Part shown: piece after piece, positions 5,329 to 6,345 of the stretch
Layout of the letters: the number at the start of each line of letters is the position of its first letter
Position numbering within the stretch: position 1 is the stretch's first letter
Source of the DNA: JBBQHM01 sp038323965
GTDB lineage: Bacteria; Verrucomicrobiota; Verrucomicrobiia; Chthoniobacterales; UBA10450
Length of the DNA stretch: 6,345 nt
Assembly: GCA_038323965.1 (NCBI GenBank)
Contig: JBBQHM010000122.1
Span: 1 to 6,345 of the forward strand
Reading direction: 5' to 3'
Notes under the pieces: generated by a model
The model's input: the letters and a program-made list of their open reading frames with translations, nothing else
Told to the model about the DNA's origin: nothing
Database searches by the model: none
Position numbers and translations under genes: made by a program

Positions 5329-6345
5329 ATGAAAACTAAAACGTTCCTTACCTACGCGGCGACGACGCTTCTGCCGTTGACTGCATTCGCTCAAACGCCA
5401 CCCGTGCCGCCGGCTCCGCCCGCGCCGGCTGCGGCTCCGGTGGCGCCGATTCCGCCGCGTCACGATCGCGATGATCGGGGCCCCAAAGTGCCGGTCACGT
5501 TCCTCGGCGTGGAAACGTCGGAAGTGCCGACTGTATTATGCGACCAGCTCGGGCTCGCAAAAGGCTTCGGACTCGTCGTCGATTATGTCGTGCCGGAGGG
5601 GCCCGCGGCGGCAGCCGGCGTGCAGCAAAATGACATTATTAAAATGCTGAACGATCAGATTCTTACCGATCCGGGTCAGCTCTCGAAATTAATCCGTAGT
5701 TTCGGTGAGGGCACGAGCGTGACGCTCACCGTCCTGCGGAAAGGCCAGGAGCAGAAGTTGACCGTGAAGCTCGCGAAGAAAGAAGTGGCGGGCCGGCGCT
5801 TCGGTGATGCGCATCGAGGGCCGGGCGGCTTTCACTTCAACTGGAACGGCGAGGACATGGGCGATTTGTCGAAGATGAAGGAAAAGATGAAAGACCTGCA
5901 ATCGGACCTTGGGGACATGAACAAGGGCGCGATCCACGATGCGGTGATGCAGGCGCGCGATGAGCTGATGAAAGCGCGCGAAGAGGGCCGCCGCGCCGCA
6001 GATGAAGGCCGGCGTGCCGCGGAAGAAGGGCGTCGCTCTGCCGAAGATGGGCGTCGTTCCGGAAGTCAGATCAACGTCGTTCGCCGTGACGATGGCGCAG
6101 TCAAGACGACCAAGATCGACATCAACAAAGCCCAGATCGTTTTAACGGACGACAAGGGGGAGATGCGGATTGATAACACTGACGGCAAAAAAGTTCTGAC
6201 CGCCAAAGATGGGCAGGGGAAATTGCTCTTCAGCGGACCGGCGGAATCGAAGGACGACATCGACAAGATGCCGGCGGACGTCCGCGATCGATACACGAAA
6301 TTGCAGCGCTACGATATTCCATCGATCACGCCGAAATCCGCGAAA
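5329..6345 (+). CDS. Exported PDZ-domain protein with charged heptad repeat (3' end missing)
   Basis: The frame is open from ATG 5329 to the window end: 339 residues, no stop reached. The signal peptide (about 1-21, ending TAFA|Q) directs export. A Pro/Ala-rich linker (about 23-43) follows, then one PDZ domain (about 52-152): VTFLGVET at the start, GLVVDYVVPEGPAAAAGVQQNDIIKMLNDQ in the middle, and VTLTVLRKGQEQKLTVKLAKKE at the end. This is the pattern of HtrA/DegP-type PDZ domains that bind exposed C-termini. Next come a helical, charged part with four EEGRRAA-like repeats (218-245), then a C-terminal part with KDGQGKLLFSGPAE and VRDRYTKLQRYDI. No trypsin-like or other protease domain is visible. 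It follows the anti-sigma gene by 26 bp, so a periplasmic sensing or scaffolding role in the sigma pathway is a reasonable inference. Confidence 0.85.
   Translation, partial: MKTKTFLTYAATTLLPLTAFAQTPPVPPAPPAPAAAPVAPIPPRHDRDDRGPKVPVTFLGVETSEVPTVLCDQLGLAKGFGLVVDYVVPEGPAAAAGVQQNDIIKMLNDQILTDPGQLSKLIRSFGEGTSVTLTVLRKGQEQKLTVKLAKKEVAGRRFGDAHRGPGGFHFNWNGEDMGDLSKMKEKMKDLQSDLGDMNKGAIHDAVMQARDELMKAREEGRRAADEGRRAAEEGRRSAEDGRRSGSQINVVRRDDGAVKTTKIDINKAQIVLTDDKGEMRIDNTDGKKVLTAKDGQGKLLFSGPAESKDDIDKMPADVRDRYTKLQRYDIPSITPKSAK
5395..5457 (+). other. Pro/Ala-rich linker after the signal peptide
   Basis: Residues 23-43 of the PDZ protein are nearly all Pro, Ala and Val. This low-complexity spacer probably extends the PDZ domain away from the export site or membrane. 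It is GC-rich at DNA level and is a simple-sequence segment, not a mobile repeat. Confidence 0.75.
5980..6063 (+). repeat. Four tandem 21-bp units coding for EEGRRAA-type heptads
   Basis: The units at 5980-6000, 6001-6021, 6022-6042 and 6043-6063 encode EEGRRAA, DEGRRAA, EEGRRSA and EDGRRSG. The invariant GRR core and acidic flank are kept although codons differ between copies (for example CGC CGC, CGG CGT, CGT CGC, CGT CGT), which suggests selection on the protein. Seven-residue periodicity with alternating charge fits a single long helix or coiled coil, probably a stalk or an interaction surface. Confidence 0.85.

Overview
The window is densely packed bacterial DNA with only very short gaps between genes. 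No rRNA, tRNA, CRISPR array, insertion sequence or phage gene was seen. The likely source is a Gram-negative, diderm soil or freshwater bacterium. A Verrucomicrobiota-like lineage is my best guess, from three things: the style of the short sigma factor / membrane anti-sigma / PDZ cluster, weak or absent Shine-Dalgarno sequences at several starts, and secreted proteins with classical and lipoprotein signals. This assignment is inference from gene style and not a database match.

Left block (1-3384, + strand): the tail of a membrane glycosyltransferase (family 2 type) is followed by an OmpR-family response regulator, an overlapping HAMP/HisKA sensor kinase, and a secreted glycoside hydrolase of GH26 / clan GH-A type that overlaps the kinase by 4 bp (ATGA). 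Gaps are 9 bp or less, so the four genes probably form one operon. The arrangement suggests an extracellular polysaccharide cassette: a synthase, a glycanase that trims or releases the polymer (or degrades a related one), and a two-component system between them. The kinase looks like the CusS/heavy-metal sensor family, but its neighbours point to envelope or polysaccharide control.

Middle (3385-4281, - strand): an exported protein made of two divergent copies of an NTF2/SnoaL-like (DUF4440-type) domain. Its stop codon directly abuts the stop codon of the glycoside hydrolase, with no base between. Its 5' end is divergent from the sigma factor gene across only 23 bp.

Right block (4305-6345, + strand): an ECF sigma factor, a single-pass membrane protein overlapping it by 4 bp (ATGA) that is the probable anti-sigma factor, and, 26 bp on, an exported PDZ protein with a charged 7-residue tandem repeat, cut off by the window end. 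Together they look like an envelope-sensing regulatory module: sigma factor held at the membrane by the anti-sigma, with a periplasmic PDZ protein as candidate sensor or effector.
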